Part shown: positions 33,708 through 46,800 of the stretch, piece by piece
Layout: each line of letters opens with the position of its first letter
Position numbering within the stretch: position 1 is the stretch's first letter
NCBI GenBank assembly: GCA_947184155.2
Contig: CAMXCT020002754.1
Coordinates: 24,001-88,000, forward strand
Length of the DNA stretch: 64,000 nt
Source: Cladocopium goreaui
Lineage: Eukaryota > Sar > Dinophyceae > Suessiales > Symbiodiniaceae
Reading direction: 5' to 3'
Notes under the pieces: model-generated
What the model saw: the letters and a program-made list of their open reading frames with translations, nothing else
Database searches by the model: none
What the model was told of the DNA's origin: nothing
Translations under genes and position numbers: made by a program

Positions 33708-35391
33708 AAATCGCCAGGAAAAGTGAAGAAACATGTTTTCTTGAAGGGAACATCTATAGGAAACCATGGTTTTATGGCTTTTAACAGTGTTTCAGCCGTG
33801 TTTTTTGAAGGGAACATGTATTGCAAACCATGGATTTTAGTCCTTTCTACTACCAAACCATCCAAATCTCTAGCGGTTTCCTATGGTTTTCCGATTTTCC
33901 CTTCAATACTGGGATTCTTTTCTTATGATGGTCAATCGAACTACTGAATCTATATTGGGATTGCGTGTTTCTTTTTAGTGGCCCCTTTTGAACAGAGCAA
34001 AGGTGTCGAAGAAGCTGGGACTCGACGTCGCATAAGGTGAAGCATTGACTAATTGAATACTTTGGCTCACCCGCAGCCCTGTTTGCTGATTTACTCAGCA
34101 ACAAACTGGAATTAATGGTGGTGATTCTTAGTTGTGCCATCCCTAAGTGAGCTGGTGATTTTGACCACCTTAAAACCTTGCTGATGTGCAGCCACTGACT
34201 TTCACTTCTTTTGATTTTGCCGCACTCTTAAAACCAGTGCCCTTTGAAATGGTTCATGTGCGAAATGTACAGATGCACAGACGCAGTGATCACTCCGTTC
34301 AGCGGTAATTGAGATGGCCTTTGTTGATTTGTATAGGGCCGGCGCTGTACCGCTGCCGGTGCTCCTGCGACCGGACGCCATTTTGAACGCCTCTAAGCCA
34401 GGGTGAACGGCAGGCAAGTTGAAAAACTTCGGAGGTAGGGTTGTGCCACTGGTGATAGGTGTAATGGTTCTGACACATTAATTAAAACAGATGTAGATGG
34501 TAGCCCTCGTTCTCTCAAAACATTTGGTGACTGCTCTGACCATGATTTTAGTTGTTTCACCAGGTTCATCGGCCAATTTGGAGCCATAAATGGCAACACG
34601 GCATACATATATACATTTGATTACATTTGCATGTGGGTATATATGTGTGTGCAGTTGATATCTATAATTTATATGCGTTGATTTTTGTTGGGAAGCTAGC
34701 TAAGGTAAGGCTACGAATTGTAAGGCTTTCGTAGAAGAATCTCAGATGCTGGACATATTCGACTATTCTCGCCAACACTGCTCAGACTGGGGACACGAAG
34801 TTGTCGATACTACGTCAATCACTTGAGTAAATTGAATTTGTAACAGCGACCGATCGCAGGCTGGCAATGAACACAAAATCTTTGCGTTTAGCTGGAATGT
34901 TTCCAATTTATGGTTTCATATTCTGTTTTGCCTCCGAAAATGGCAGCCAACCATTTCCATCCCACTGTTGAGGTGTTTTTCTGATCCAGCTGCGCCAATT
35001 ATTCAGCAATATTTTGGACATTGCACCATGCCAGTTAAGGTTCCAGTGCTTGGACATGGTCTTGGCGATGATATGTTAACTTGTAATTTGTGGGGCGTCA
35101 CTTTTTTGAATCAATTTCCAATGTTCTCATCAATGGTAAGAAATGCCGACAATGTCAGATATGGATTCAAACCAACAAGGTGTACAGAACATAACGGACT
35201 ATGTCAATGGGCCCTCCAGGCGGTGATTTTGGTTCAAACATGTTGTCAATTCTTTGCAAGAACACAATGGAAAAACAATTGAACAATTCGCTTTGTTTTT
35301 TTTGGCATTTTGTTTTGCGTACAATCGGCAAATTTTTGGGATTGGATGCAGCCGCGTCTCCATTCGTGTTTTGCTCATAGTTCGTTGTTTG

Positions 35392-35423
35392 GTTGACATG
35401 CCGTTGACATGCCGTTGACATGC
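35392..35423. repeat. 11-bp minisatellite (GTTGACATGCC)n
   Basis: About three perfect copies. Confidence 0.85.
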
Positions 35424-37009
35424 ACGACGGACATGTTTTGGCACGGGAAATTTGTGCAGTTCTTCATCAGACCATTAAACATGTGTACATAACACCGTTC
35501 ACCATGAAACATGTCGCTGTTTTTGGAATTTTGAAAAGTGACAGGATTTCGTTGGTAATTTCATGGACCATGAAAAAACGTGAATTTTAAGTGACACTTC
35601 AACAAGTACGGCTTCCGGGTGAACGCCGCTGCGTCTGTATGGTCTTGGAGAATGGCTGTTCACGCCAAAAACTGAGACGGCAGACAATTTGGAGACAGAT
35701 TTGGACCTTGATGACTAATACTTCACATGAAAATGGTTGTTAAAAGGGTTGTTAGTTGTTAGGTGGATTTTAAGCAATCATGAGCCACCCATATGAATTG
35801 ATGATTTATAGCACCCATTTATGGTAAATTTGGGGATGGTTTACCATTGCTTTACGAACATTACACTAAATTATTGTAGCATAGGTTTGACACATTTCCA
35901 TATCATTGTTCTTTTGCCCGTGACAAAGAGTGAACATGCACAGGTCAATAAAAACGATCAAACCTTTTTGAATCATACTGATGTGGAGATTGAATCTCCT
36001 TGCCACAAGAGGTAAAATCCTCAACCATTCAGCAAAACTCAAATAGTGGTATTCCCAAAATCGTTGTGGATCACGGCTTTAGTTTGATTACACTGTTTTA
36101 AAACCCAAACCATGTCACTTCAGATCTTTTGCACAGTGTTCGGTGAAAAGTGCAATATGGATGCAAAGCAGATGAGTCTAAAACCAAAAATACCATTCAC
36201 CATGTACGCAGTTTCATGACAGTACCGTGAGTCTTGGTAGATCAGCACACTTCATTTCACCAAAACATCTATGACCCAAAGTCTGACATCAAATTCCAGT
36301 ACAATTTTATACCATTTTATACCAACATCTTTTGCAATATCATGCTGTCATGCCATAGGGAATCCAAGGGTGACCGACTCGTTCTGCCCAGGCCTTATGT
36401 ACTCCGCAGGTCTCCTCGCACAGGTCGATGGAGCCATGGAACTGAGATTTTCAAAAAGCTGATGGTTTCCCTCCGGTAATTTTTTACAGTTTTTTCTGGA
36501 AAATAACAAATTTTTCATAGGTAAATTTATGTAATTCAAATTTTTTAAATAGGTAGATCATTGTAAATCAATGCAAATCATCCATAAATGAACAAATTTG
36601 CCACAGCTGTGTTAGATTATGAGAGGGTGTGTTGCATCTAATCGGATACTGATGAAGCCTGAGAAGTGCGCCTTATGACATTTTGGAGAACTTCATATTG
36701 ACCAAACATAGTGGAGAAGATGCCCATGATTGTTGGGATAAACTGGCTGACAAAGGGGCATGCCTGATGGTTTTCATCCCCAATCCCGGACGGTATTGGG
36801 GATTATTGGATAAACTTGGGGTATGTATTATATTTTGTGAGATGTGATTATGACTAGTGCGAGCCTGAAAAACAGAAACAAGAACAATAACCATTCATTG
36901 GAACCGTGATCGGCACCCCAACATCCAAGGAAAAACATTGTACTTTTTTTACATCTGCAAAAAAAATAAACACGCTTTAAATGTTCAAACAACATTCTAT
37001 CGAGCTACC

Positions 37010-37550
37010 CATCAATCTATCAATGTCTGAATGTACCTGGGAGCAATCTATCTATCTACCCATCTATCTTTTCATCTGTCGACCTATCTATCAGCGTGTC
37101 TCTCTGTGTTTGCCTATCTACCTAGTTGAATCTCATCTAATCTGGTCATTCTAATCCTATGGAGTCGAGTCTAACCTGACCTCAAGCGTATCACTTTATA
37201 TGTATTGTGATCCAGCCTCCAACTGCGGCATGTGCAAAAAAATCAAACCTAACCTAATCCAGTTTAATCCAATCCAATCTAATCTAGTCTGGCGATCTAT
37301 CTATCCATTTGACCTTAGTTCTTTTTCTCATCTTCTATCCATTTGCTATTGTATCATATTGTTTATCTTGTCTATCTAATCTAATCCAATGTTATCTAAA
37401 CTAATCTAATCCAAACCCACTCTACTTTCATGTCTTGGTGTTATCTAATCTGAATCTAGTTTGATTTAAATCTAGTCCGATCTGATCTGATCGATTTCAT
37501 ACAATCTAATCCAGTCCAATCCAATCCAATCTAATCTATCTATGTTGTAT
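37010..37550. repeat. Degenerate TCTAATC/CCAATC repeat tract
   Basis: Stretches of TCTATC, CTAATC and CCAATC-like words with a roughly 5- to 10-base rhythm. No clean unit or gene. Confidence 0.6.
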
Positions 37551-37750
37551 TTGCGTGCACATATACGTGTATATATATATATATATTATATTCATTATAC
37601 TGGGACATAGATTTACACATATAGATAACATATGTTTACATGTGTATATATATATAAATGCAAATATATACACACACATATATATATACACATATGAACA
37701 AATTATAGGCATACACATGTCTGGAATGATATTTTACAACCCCTCGCCAG

Positions 37751-37870
37751 GTGTTGCTTGTGGCGGCCCAGTGCCCCGAGATTCCACCGACGGATGCGGT
37801 CCCACCGCCCGCGCTGTGCTTGCCCTGCCGAGTGCCAGAGGTGCCCCGCAAATCATCCAGTCATGCGACC
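37751..37870 (+). CDS. Sushi-like exon: CPEIPPTDAVP
   Basis: Follows CTCGCCAG. Phase chosen to give AAQCPEIPPTDAVPPPALC and LPCRVPEVP. GC-rich against an AT-rich background, which supports an exon. Confidence 0.55.
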
Positions 37871-40800
37871 ATGGCTATTGAAAACCATGGGTTTGGGAAT
37901 CCCCCGTGACTTTAGAACCCCGCAAATTTGCACATCCCTATGAAAATTATTTATGAAAATGGTTTAGTTGTCATTTCTCCTATGAACATATCATATTTCG
38001 GGAATAAAGAAATGTTTGAGACACACCCAAACGGATCCTATGAAAAAGGGATATGCATGTAATGATTTAACCATTCAATACTATTCAACCGTCCCTCCAA
38101 AAGGTGACACCTCAAATAATTAGGATATATTGAGGCCTTATTGACCACTGACGACCACTAGTGTGGGGGCAAATTTTTAAAGATCAATTATTGGGGGGTT
38201 CACTTTTGGCGGGTGAATCCCCATGAACATTTTCCATGGTTCGACGTTGATGGCTATTCTGTTGGAGATTGTGCATATTCATAGCGATATTTCAGAGACA
38301 TTATACCAAGCAATTCAGGGGCAATTTAGCATTCCCTTCTATTTACAGCATAATTCCCAATGGCCTATTTTCTGATTTTTACAATATTCCTTATATTCAT
38401 ACCATGATTTTATGGCATTTATTTTCCGCAAAAAAGGAGCACCTAGTACTGACGCCAGGTGGATCTTTGCATCTACGATCTGTCAGGAGCCAGGGAGGTC
38501 GTTGCAGAATTTTTGTTTTTTTTGCACCAAATCCATGTGAGAAAAATGGAGTTGGATCTCAGCAATTGTCAAAGAAGGGAGTTGGAATAGTTGGAAGGAA
38601 TGTGCTTGCCTCCACTGGAAGCGTTTTGGCCTGGCTGCAAGCCCTACCTTGTGATCCCAATCAGTAGCCGGTTAACCATCATGACCTGAACATAGCAACG
38701 CATGTGAAGTGTGAAGGGGCTGACGAATCGTCATCCTTCCTGCAACTACTGAACTACTTGGCCCAAGCGTGCTGCCAAAAGCAACAACGTCGCCATCCAA
38801 ACATGGGGGAAATGAGGTTTTATCCATTGGAATTGTATTCCTCCGAGTTATTACCCCATTTTGGACAAAGCCACTGACCTATTGCATTTTGTCCAGGATG
38901 CGGATATCTTCCCTCCGGCGCGATCTGCAAGGTCCAGTGTAAGGTCCCGGCCGTGGGTCCAACAATTCCTGCAGTTCTTGCAGAAGTTGTTTAGGAAGTC
39001 TTCATTTACACAGCATTTGGGGCCTCAAAGTCGGTAACTCCACGGCAAACCCCCAATGGTCCTGCTGGTTGGAAAACTGCTTGGGTGGATCATGATCAAA
39101 TCCCAGAATTTGGTGCGGCAGATCCAAACAAAATTACTTCAAGTCCCAAATTCTTGCTGGGTCGAATCCTCCAATTCTGGGTGAACTGCCTCATTTTCTC
39201 GAAATAAACCAATCTCCATCCCTTTATCCAGCCGCAGCGTTCAGGAACCTTACCAGGGCGAGGCAACCTTCGCCAAGTGCGCAGCAAACAACACGGTGGA
39301 GGGCTTTCTGCTGGACCCGGCGGGTGGAAATGATTGCATATTGATTTACTGGGGAAGTTTTTGGCAGCAGCAAACTTGACTTCGGATTCCACCATGTCCT
39401 TTTGATCCAAAGTGGGACTGGAAACATCTGGTTGAATCTATGCACCTTGGTGTCCGTTCGTCTTGTCATCTGACCCCATTTGATCTAATCTCAATCTAAT
39501 CTAGTCTATCTAGCTAGATATCTATGTATCTCGAGATTATCAAACGCATCCAAGCAATTCCAAACATATATACTTCTTACAGACCGAAAATTTGATCCTC
39601 ATGGGGTTGACCGTCAATTTGCTTGTGCAGTTTTGCAAAGAATGCCTGCCATATTTGGCAGGCCCCGTTCAGGTTTCCGGAGTCCATCTCTCCAGTGTCC
39701 CAGTTGAACCCCCGTTTGTCGATACTCGATACCATCAGTTTCGTTGGGTAGTTGCTATCCCCATGAAAAATATCCCCGTTATCTATCCCACGATCTATCC
39801 CAATGGTAATGTCATTGGTACTTCTACTCCCATGAAAAACTCCTCAGCATCGCCAGGACTGGACGCCGCCGAACTGCAGCTTCAGCGAGTGTCCGTATCC
39901 GCAGACCTTACCCGAGGGCTACGTCCGCGACGCCGCAGGTGTACAGTTGAAATGAAGGGAAGACTCCTTCACTGGTGCTGAACGTTGGGAATGGGGCAAT
40001 GGGATAATTGTTCATAGTTCTTATGGATCATTCCCCCCATTCCCTACTAAGCACCTGTAAGTTTATGTTGATAGCTCTAAAAACCATCTGGTCAAGAGGT
40101 CGTTATTAATTTTCAATCTGGCCTGGCTTACGAGAGGTTAAGTCATCTTATTGTGAAGGGCTGCAATACCATCAGTGGATCTCGCATTCCTATTGGAGGC
40201 ACTGTCTACTGCGCACCGGGATACGAAGGCGCGAATGCTGGGTGTGGGTGAATGCTCCCAAGAGAAGAGCATGAAGTTGTCGGTATGGGTCAACCTTTAA
40301 GACCTTGTGACCCGGAAATTGGCTGCTCGTCTTGGGGATCTAAGTCCATCCCATATTTGAGTACCTAATAGCGCGACCAAAATCCATCTGAAACGGCCCA
40401 ATGGCGGTGTGGACAGGTACTCCGACCCGCAGATGTAGCCTGGTTGGCCCGCAATGTTCCCTACAAAGTGAAGTGGAAGGATGCCGACGTCTCGAATCTT
40501 GTGAACTTCTTGAGGACTGTTCTCCTGGGCTCATCTCCCTTTCAGGTGGGTGCAGACAAACTTTCTGCCGGATTCAAGATTCCCATACCTTTGTTCTGCT
40601 GGGAAGGGAACAGAAGCAGCGGGAAAAGAGAATCGCCGTAAGATGACTAAGCAAGAACCTTTCTCTCAGAGTGGAGGGTTGATAGTGACGGGTTTTACTG
40701 AAAACTGGGTGCCCCTAAACTCAATACTTTATCACCAGCACCCCGATTCAAGTTGCTACTGGGGGTATAGTACTGTACCATACTGTACCCCATTTTTGGA

Positions 40801-43800
40801 CACACCCACATATCATATTGTAGGTCATTATTGGTTAGATATGCCAGTAGACACCAGTAAACAACCACTAATTCCAGTAGACATCTAAGAAGCTTTGCAT
40901 CCCTCAGGGTAAAGACCTGCCTGGTTCGGGTCCCTGATGTCCCTATCCTCTCCTGTACCTATCCTTCTCAAAAGAGGAATAAAATTACAGGAAAGCCATC
41001 AGGGTGCTTAGAACAAGGCGTACTTGCATTTCTTTGGCTTGATTCTGTTTGTGACAGAACGAGTAACCTGGTGCCCGGAAAGACATGCTTGCTATTGAAC
41101 AAGACGTTCTGTCAAACGTTGCTTCAGAGATGTTCAGAGTTTAAGACTCCGGATCCCGGGAACTACAAATTTGGGCCATTTGGGTTTGCCAAAATGGGTA
41201 TGCCCAAAATCTAATGGACAAAATGGAGTTTTAATCCTTTGAAATTGAGGATAGCCTATGTTGAGACAAACTCAAATATAACATCCTTGACTACATACAT
41301 ATGCATATATCCAATTATATCCCATTTTATCCCAATTGATGGCTAAGCTTCCCAGTATGAAAAAACACTTCATACATCATACTATATATATATATACACG
41401 CACACACACACACACCTCTCCAGAAGTGTTGGTTAAGATTGAGCACGTGTTGGTGGATACTTTCGGTGCTAATCATATTCCCATTACCAAAATCAAACAA
41501 TCATTGCAAGTTGCGCTCGCAGGACCAGGAGTGTCCACGCTTGGAACCTTGGATGGTGCAGCAAAATATGGGTTTGAAATGGATTTTGATCGGTTTTTAC
41601 TGGGTCAGTTGGTTTTTTTTAACAGCCTGCAGCATTCCTCCAGGCCCAAAGCAGGGGTTGTGTAAAGCTGGTTGTTGTATATAAAAGGTTTGTTTGTCTA
41701 AAAAGTGGTGTGTGCAAAAGCTGGGTTGTAAAAGCTGGTTGGTGTAAAAGGTGGTTTGAGTAAAAGCTGGTTTGTGTAAAAACAAGATATGTGTAAAAGC
41801 TGGCTTGTAAAAGCTGGTTGGTGCAGTAAAAGGTGGTTTGTGTAAAAGCGGGTGTGTCTGAGTGTTGGTTTGTGTAAAGCTGGTTGGTGTAAACGTGGTT
41901 TCTGTAAGAGTTGGCTGGTGCAAAAGGTGGTTTGCGTAGTAGAAGCTGGTTGGTAGAAAAGTTGGTTTGTGTAGAAGCTGGTTTGTGCAAGACCTAGGAG
42001 ATTGAACAGAAAGGATTCAAGTTGGTAGATCCAAGGGGCATGGCTGTGAGAGTGCATGCGGAGAAGGCCGTGAGTGCAGAGGAAGGGCAGGAGTTGCAGG
42101 TGCTTATGGAAAGTGGTTGGCTCAACAGTTGCATGTTAGAACGTACTTCTGCTTGGCACGGGCAGTAAAGCGTGGAGAAAACGTGGAGAAAACGTGGGGA
42201 AAACGTGGAGAAAACGTGGAGAAAACGTGGAGAAAACGTGGAAAAATGCCGCATCCCAGGGGCGAGCCGGAGCAACGAAAGACAAGACGGAGATGTGATG
42301 ATGAAGGAGGATGAAAGAAGAGAACAGAAGAAGAAGAAAGAAGAATAATAAGAAGAATAATAATAATAAGAAGAAGAAGAAGAGAAAGAAAAATAGAAGA
42401 CGATGATCATGATGATGATGATGATGATGACGATGATAAAGATGAGGATGAACACCTAGACGATGATGATGTAAATCAAGTCAATGTTTAGTTTGCCTGA
42501 CTGACTATATGTTTGAGACTACAGTAGAACAGTAGACTAGACTAGACCAGACTATAGTATATATGTGCAGGGGGGAAAGGGGGAGGGGGGAGGTAGGGCA
42601 GCCAGAGCAAAGATCCATCGAAGAGGAGATTTCAGGTCTAGCTACAACATGCTACAACTAGATCTTAACCTAAAACTATAGCTATAGGTACAAGTAGATT
42701 TCAACTTAAAGCTATCGCTAGAGCTACAACTAAATTTCAACCTAAAGCTAGAACAAGATCAAGCCATTGCTGGAGCTAGGGCTAGGATAAAGTCTAAAGC
42801 TTGAAAAAGAGCAAGGTACTGTCCTAGCAAGGACTAGAACCCGAATTCAAACTAGAACAAAACCAAACAATAACCCTAGCTGGAACTAGACCTCAATCGC
42901 AAACCAGAAGAAGTTAAAACTAGGGAGCTACTTCTAGAAGAATCTGAACAAAAAAACAAAATTTTAACACAAGCAACCCGTCGCGCCGTTTTCCGTACGT
43001 GCGTTTTGCTCAATTTCATCATCATCAGGATCACTTAAAGTTTATTTCGTGTGGGAAAAATCAAGTGTTTTTGTGCAGCATGCACAAAATGATGTGGAAA
43101 TTGGGTGGTGTTTTTGGACAAAATCATATTTCGCTTGTGTCTTCATCCAATTTTGACCGAGAATTATGTGAAATTTAACATCGTTTGGAATAGGCTCTGC
43201 CCGCACAATCTGTGTCATGGCATCAAAATAGGAAAGAGAAAACGTGGCCTGCGTGGCACATTCATCATCATTTCTGTCCAAAATTTGTCGAAATCAGTAC
43301 GCATTTAGAGTGGTTTTACTTTTTTTTTTCATTCTCGCTGTGGTGCCGTTCATGCATTTCTTCAAAGTGCTGTTTTCCCAATGACAGCCATCACAACACA
43401 GACTGCGCACTTTGTTTTCTTCTTCACTTTCGCAGCAAGTTGAGCTGGTTGATTGTCTTCGTGCGAATCAGAGTGAGGCGATTGACATACCTCCACTGGA
43501 ACGCGCGCAAGTAAACCTCAATCAATTCTGACTGGCTTCCTAGCTGTTTTGGAATGAATGCTTTGCACCCAGTCCAGACTTGGTCAATTGTTCCGGTATG
43601 TACTTGAACGACTTCTCTTCCTCGTCTCAGTTCACCAGTAAACTGGCCAGCTGAATGGTTCACCGCACCATGAAGAAGGTTCAAGGTTGAGGACATTCTT
43701 TTGTAGCAACGAGCACCAAGGCGCGGCAGCAAGTACGTGAGACGGTGCTAGCGTTGCATGCCGTCATAGAAGAAAGACGATCATCTAGAGACAGACGCCA

Positions 43801-46800
43801 AGAACGTTATCACACCCCCCCACGCCCCCCCAAACCCATTTCACAAGAGTATGTGCAGAGACGTTCATAAGAGACGTGTGCTAGCATAGCATCCAAGGCG
43901 TGCCAGCAAGTACGTGAGACGGTGCTAGCGTTGCATGCCGTCATAGAAGAAAGACGATCATCTAGAGACAGACGCCAAGAACGTTATCACACCCCCCCAC
44001 CCCCCCGAACCCATTTCACAAGAGTATGTGCAGAGACGTTCATAAGAGACGTGTGCTAGCATAGCACCAAGGCGCGGCAGCAAGTACGTGAGACGGTGCT
44101 AGCGTTGCATGCCGTCATAGAAGAAAGACGATCATCTAGAGACAGACGCCAAGAACGTTATCACACCCCCCCACGCCCCCCCAAACCCATTTCACAAGAG
44201 TATGTGCAGAGACGTTCATAAGAGACGTGTGCTAGCATAGCATCCAAGGCGTGCCAGCAAGTACGTGAGACGGTGCTAGCGTTGCATGCCGTCATAGAAG
44301 AAAGACGATCATCTAGAGACAGACGCCAAGAACGTTATCACACCCCCCCACCCCCCCCAAACCCCCCCATATGAGAAACGTCAAAAACCTGCGTTTTACT
44401 CGTACGGTTTTCGGGGCGTAGGCACAAACAAGGACAGGAGATAGTGTAAAACTCGGACTCAACCAAAGGTGTACCAAGCCTCAACTGAAAGGCTATACCC
44501 AGCCGGAGCAACGCAAACAACGCAAAAATCTGCGCAATCTATAGTTCAAATTAAAAGTAACCAAAAACATCCACAAAACACGCCGGCTTGCTATAGTGAT
44601 TGGATTTATTGTGGATAGTCCGTTGGGTTCATAAATCTGCTAACCAGCTTTGGTAAGTTGGTTTAGAACTAGGTCACCGGCTGGATCTATGGTGGATGTA
44701 TGGATGGATTATAAGCCAATTTACACCTGTGGGGGGGGTCCTGCATGAGTTGGGTCCATTTTTATGACCTCAGGGTGACCTCGGGTACAGCCTTTAGTGA
44801 TGATTAGTAGTCAGTCAAACATCCAAGTTGCAGCGACACTTCCGACTCTGCAGAGATGTCTTACCACTCCCAGTCCCGTCCAGCTTTCCTGTCCTGGTGC
44901 TCAGGACTATCAGAAGTGTGCCTTGTCCTAGCATGAAATTTCACAGATTTTCATTTTTCGGAGTAGAATCCAGAACTATGCCATATGTTGTTTGTTTTCA
45001 TTTGAAGTTAACTTGTTCCATCAACATGCCATCAATGTCCCTGAATTGGTTCAAGCGTGAATCTACATGAACGGAGTCTTTCGATGGTACAAAACTAGAT
45101 TTGCCAGATTTTTTCCCCGCGATTGGCGCAGTGACAAGGTTGTAAGAGATCGTTTGTGAGGGTTAGATTTCATGTCAAAACAAAAGTATCCTTGAAATTC
45201 CAGTTCCATTTATAAACCGATATACCACACCGTAGTTGTAGGGGCCTCATATCCCAGTGGTGACACGCTCGAGGTGCCGAGCTCTCGCCCGGCCAAAGCT
45301 GTCGAGTGAATTGCCTGGCGCCTTTTGAGGGCCCCGGCTTGGAGGTGGGATGAGTTTTTTTTTTTTCTGGTTTTTGAGGGGAAAACCATCCAGAGATATG
45401 GATGAATCATGATGAATCCATCTGATGGTATTAGGATTTGGGGTGGCAGATATTGGAATTCTCATTACCAACCATTACCGAGAGATAGTCGGATTTTTTG
45501 AAAAGACGTCCGACGATACTTGAGATGAGGATCCCACTTTGACCTATCACGTTTTGGGACGGGTTGAATTCAGGAGGTGGGAAGGCAACAGCAACGGCAA
45601 CAATGGTAAGAGCATAGCCAGGGGGTCAAGGGGACACTGGTTTGGAGTGAAGAGAAAACAACCATGAGAATAGAAGTAACATGAAGTACCCTCTGGTAAT
45701 TTAACATAGCTATTGAAAATCACCATTTTTAATGGGAAAATCCACTATTAATGGTCATGTTCAATAGCTACGTTAAATTACCAGAGGGTAACAATCATGG
45801 CGGCTAAACGCATCTTGACAAATAGCTGATTGGTGCCATGGGAATCTTGTCCCAGGGGGCCCTCCGCGAGGGGAGATTCCCTCGGTCTCCAGGTGCTGTG
45901 TCCAGCCGACAATACAGAGCCCAATCGTACCTTGGCACAGCGGCTGTAGGCGCTCGTAAGTGTCATTAAATGATTAGCCCTTGAAGACTCTCGAACATGG
46001 GCATGGAACACTCAACTAGGAGCAAAGTTGGCTCCCATCAGTGAGTCGGCCCGAGCCCAAAGTCTCTTGAGACGCCCCGGAAAACTGGGGCTCTTGTCTG
46101 AGGTGAGCCGCTGAGACTGTCCGAGCCAAATTGCTCGTTGCCTTGTCCGGTACCAGAGCCGATTCCTTATGGCTACACCAATCGCAGCGGTGAATGGCGC
46201 TGCGAGGAAGGTGGCCCACATATGCCCAGACTTGCAATCATTTGGGGAGTTTTAGTGTTGGGAGGTCAGAGATGGGTAGATGCTGTCTAAAGTCATGAAC
46301 AGCACGGCTTTCATTCTTGCCAGGTCCAGGTTGCTGTACGTTGAGATACGTTGAGGTAGAGTATGCTTGGGGTATTCCCTGCACCCCAAAACTGCGTGTC
46401 ACAGCCACCAAGTGATGGGTCAAGGTTTCAGACGTTGTCCTGCCAGGCTATTCGGGCGAGGCCAAATTAATTTGCGTCTATGATGGATTGCCGTTTTGTC
46501 AAAGAAGAGTAGAGCTTCGGGGGCTCCCTGGTGGCAATGGGGCAGGCCTGTGGCTTTTCAGGAGGTCACTGAAATTTTGGATGTTTCTTGGTACTACCTG
46601 GTACTGTACGGCATGAAAACATTTTGATCCTGTGATTTCTTTTCAGTAGAAGGTGCCAATGGGTTCAGGATAGTTCAGGAAAATTTAACATCTCGCCGGC
46701 CCGCAGAACTGACAGAATTTGTTTATTTTCTGCTTGGAACAGGGTCAACTGATGTGATAAGGTCGCATCATGCCTAGCGGCTCCCCATCCCTACAGGTGA

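Larger units (their letters stand above)
33708..37750. other. Gene-poor intergenic stretch
   Basis: No exon-like segment stands out. Contents are AT-rich unique sequence, an 11-bp minisatellite at 35392-35423, degenerate CTAATC/CCAATC-type pentamer repeats at about 37010-37550, and (AT)n/(CA)n tracts at 37560-37700. The small open frames here have no recognisable motif. Confidence 0.5.
40650..46090. other. Repeat-rich stretch inside the Cys-rich gene
   Basis: No clear exon. Holds (AT)n/(AC)n at about 41385-41415, a GTAAAAGCTGG minisatellite, an 11-bp minisatellite, GAA/GAT microsatellite, CTAGAxCTA-type degenerate repeats at about 42640-42930, a four-copy higher-order repeat at 43715-44390, and a family I element at 45688. 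Confidence 0.6.

Noticed and set aside
34968-35282. 104-codon plus-strand frame
   Set aside because: AT-rich, no motif, no clear splice sites; likely random.
41994-42455. 153-codon minus-strand frame rich in Ser/Phe/Ile/Tyr
   Set aside because: Produced by the GAA/AAT/GAT microsatellite on the other strand.
45240-45340. tRNA-like stretch (CCCAGTGGTGACACGCTCGAGG)
   Set aside because: No acceptor stem or TpsiC arm in the right place.
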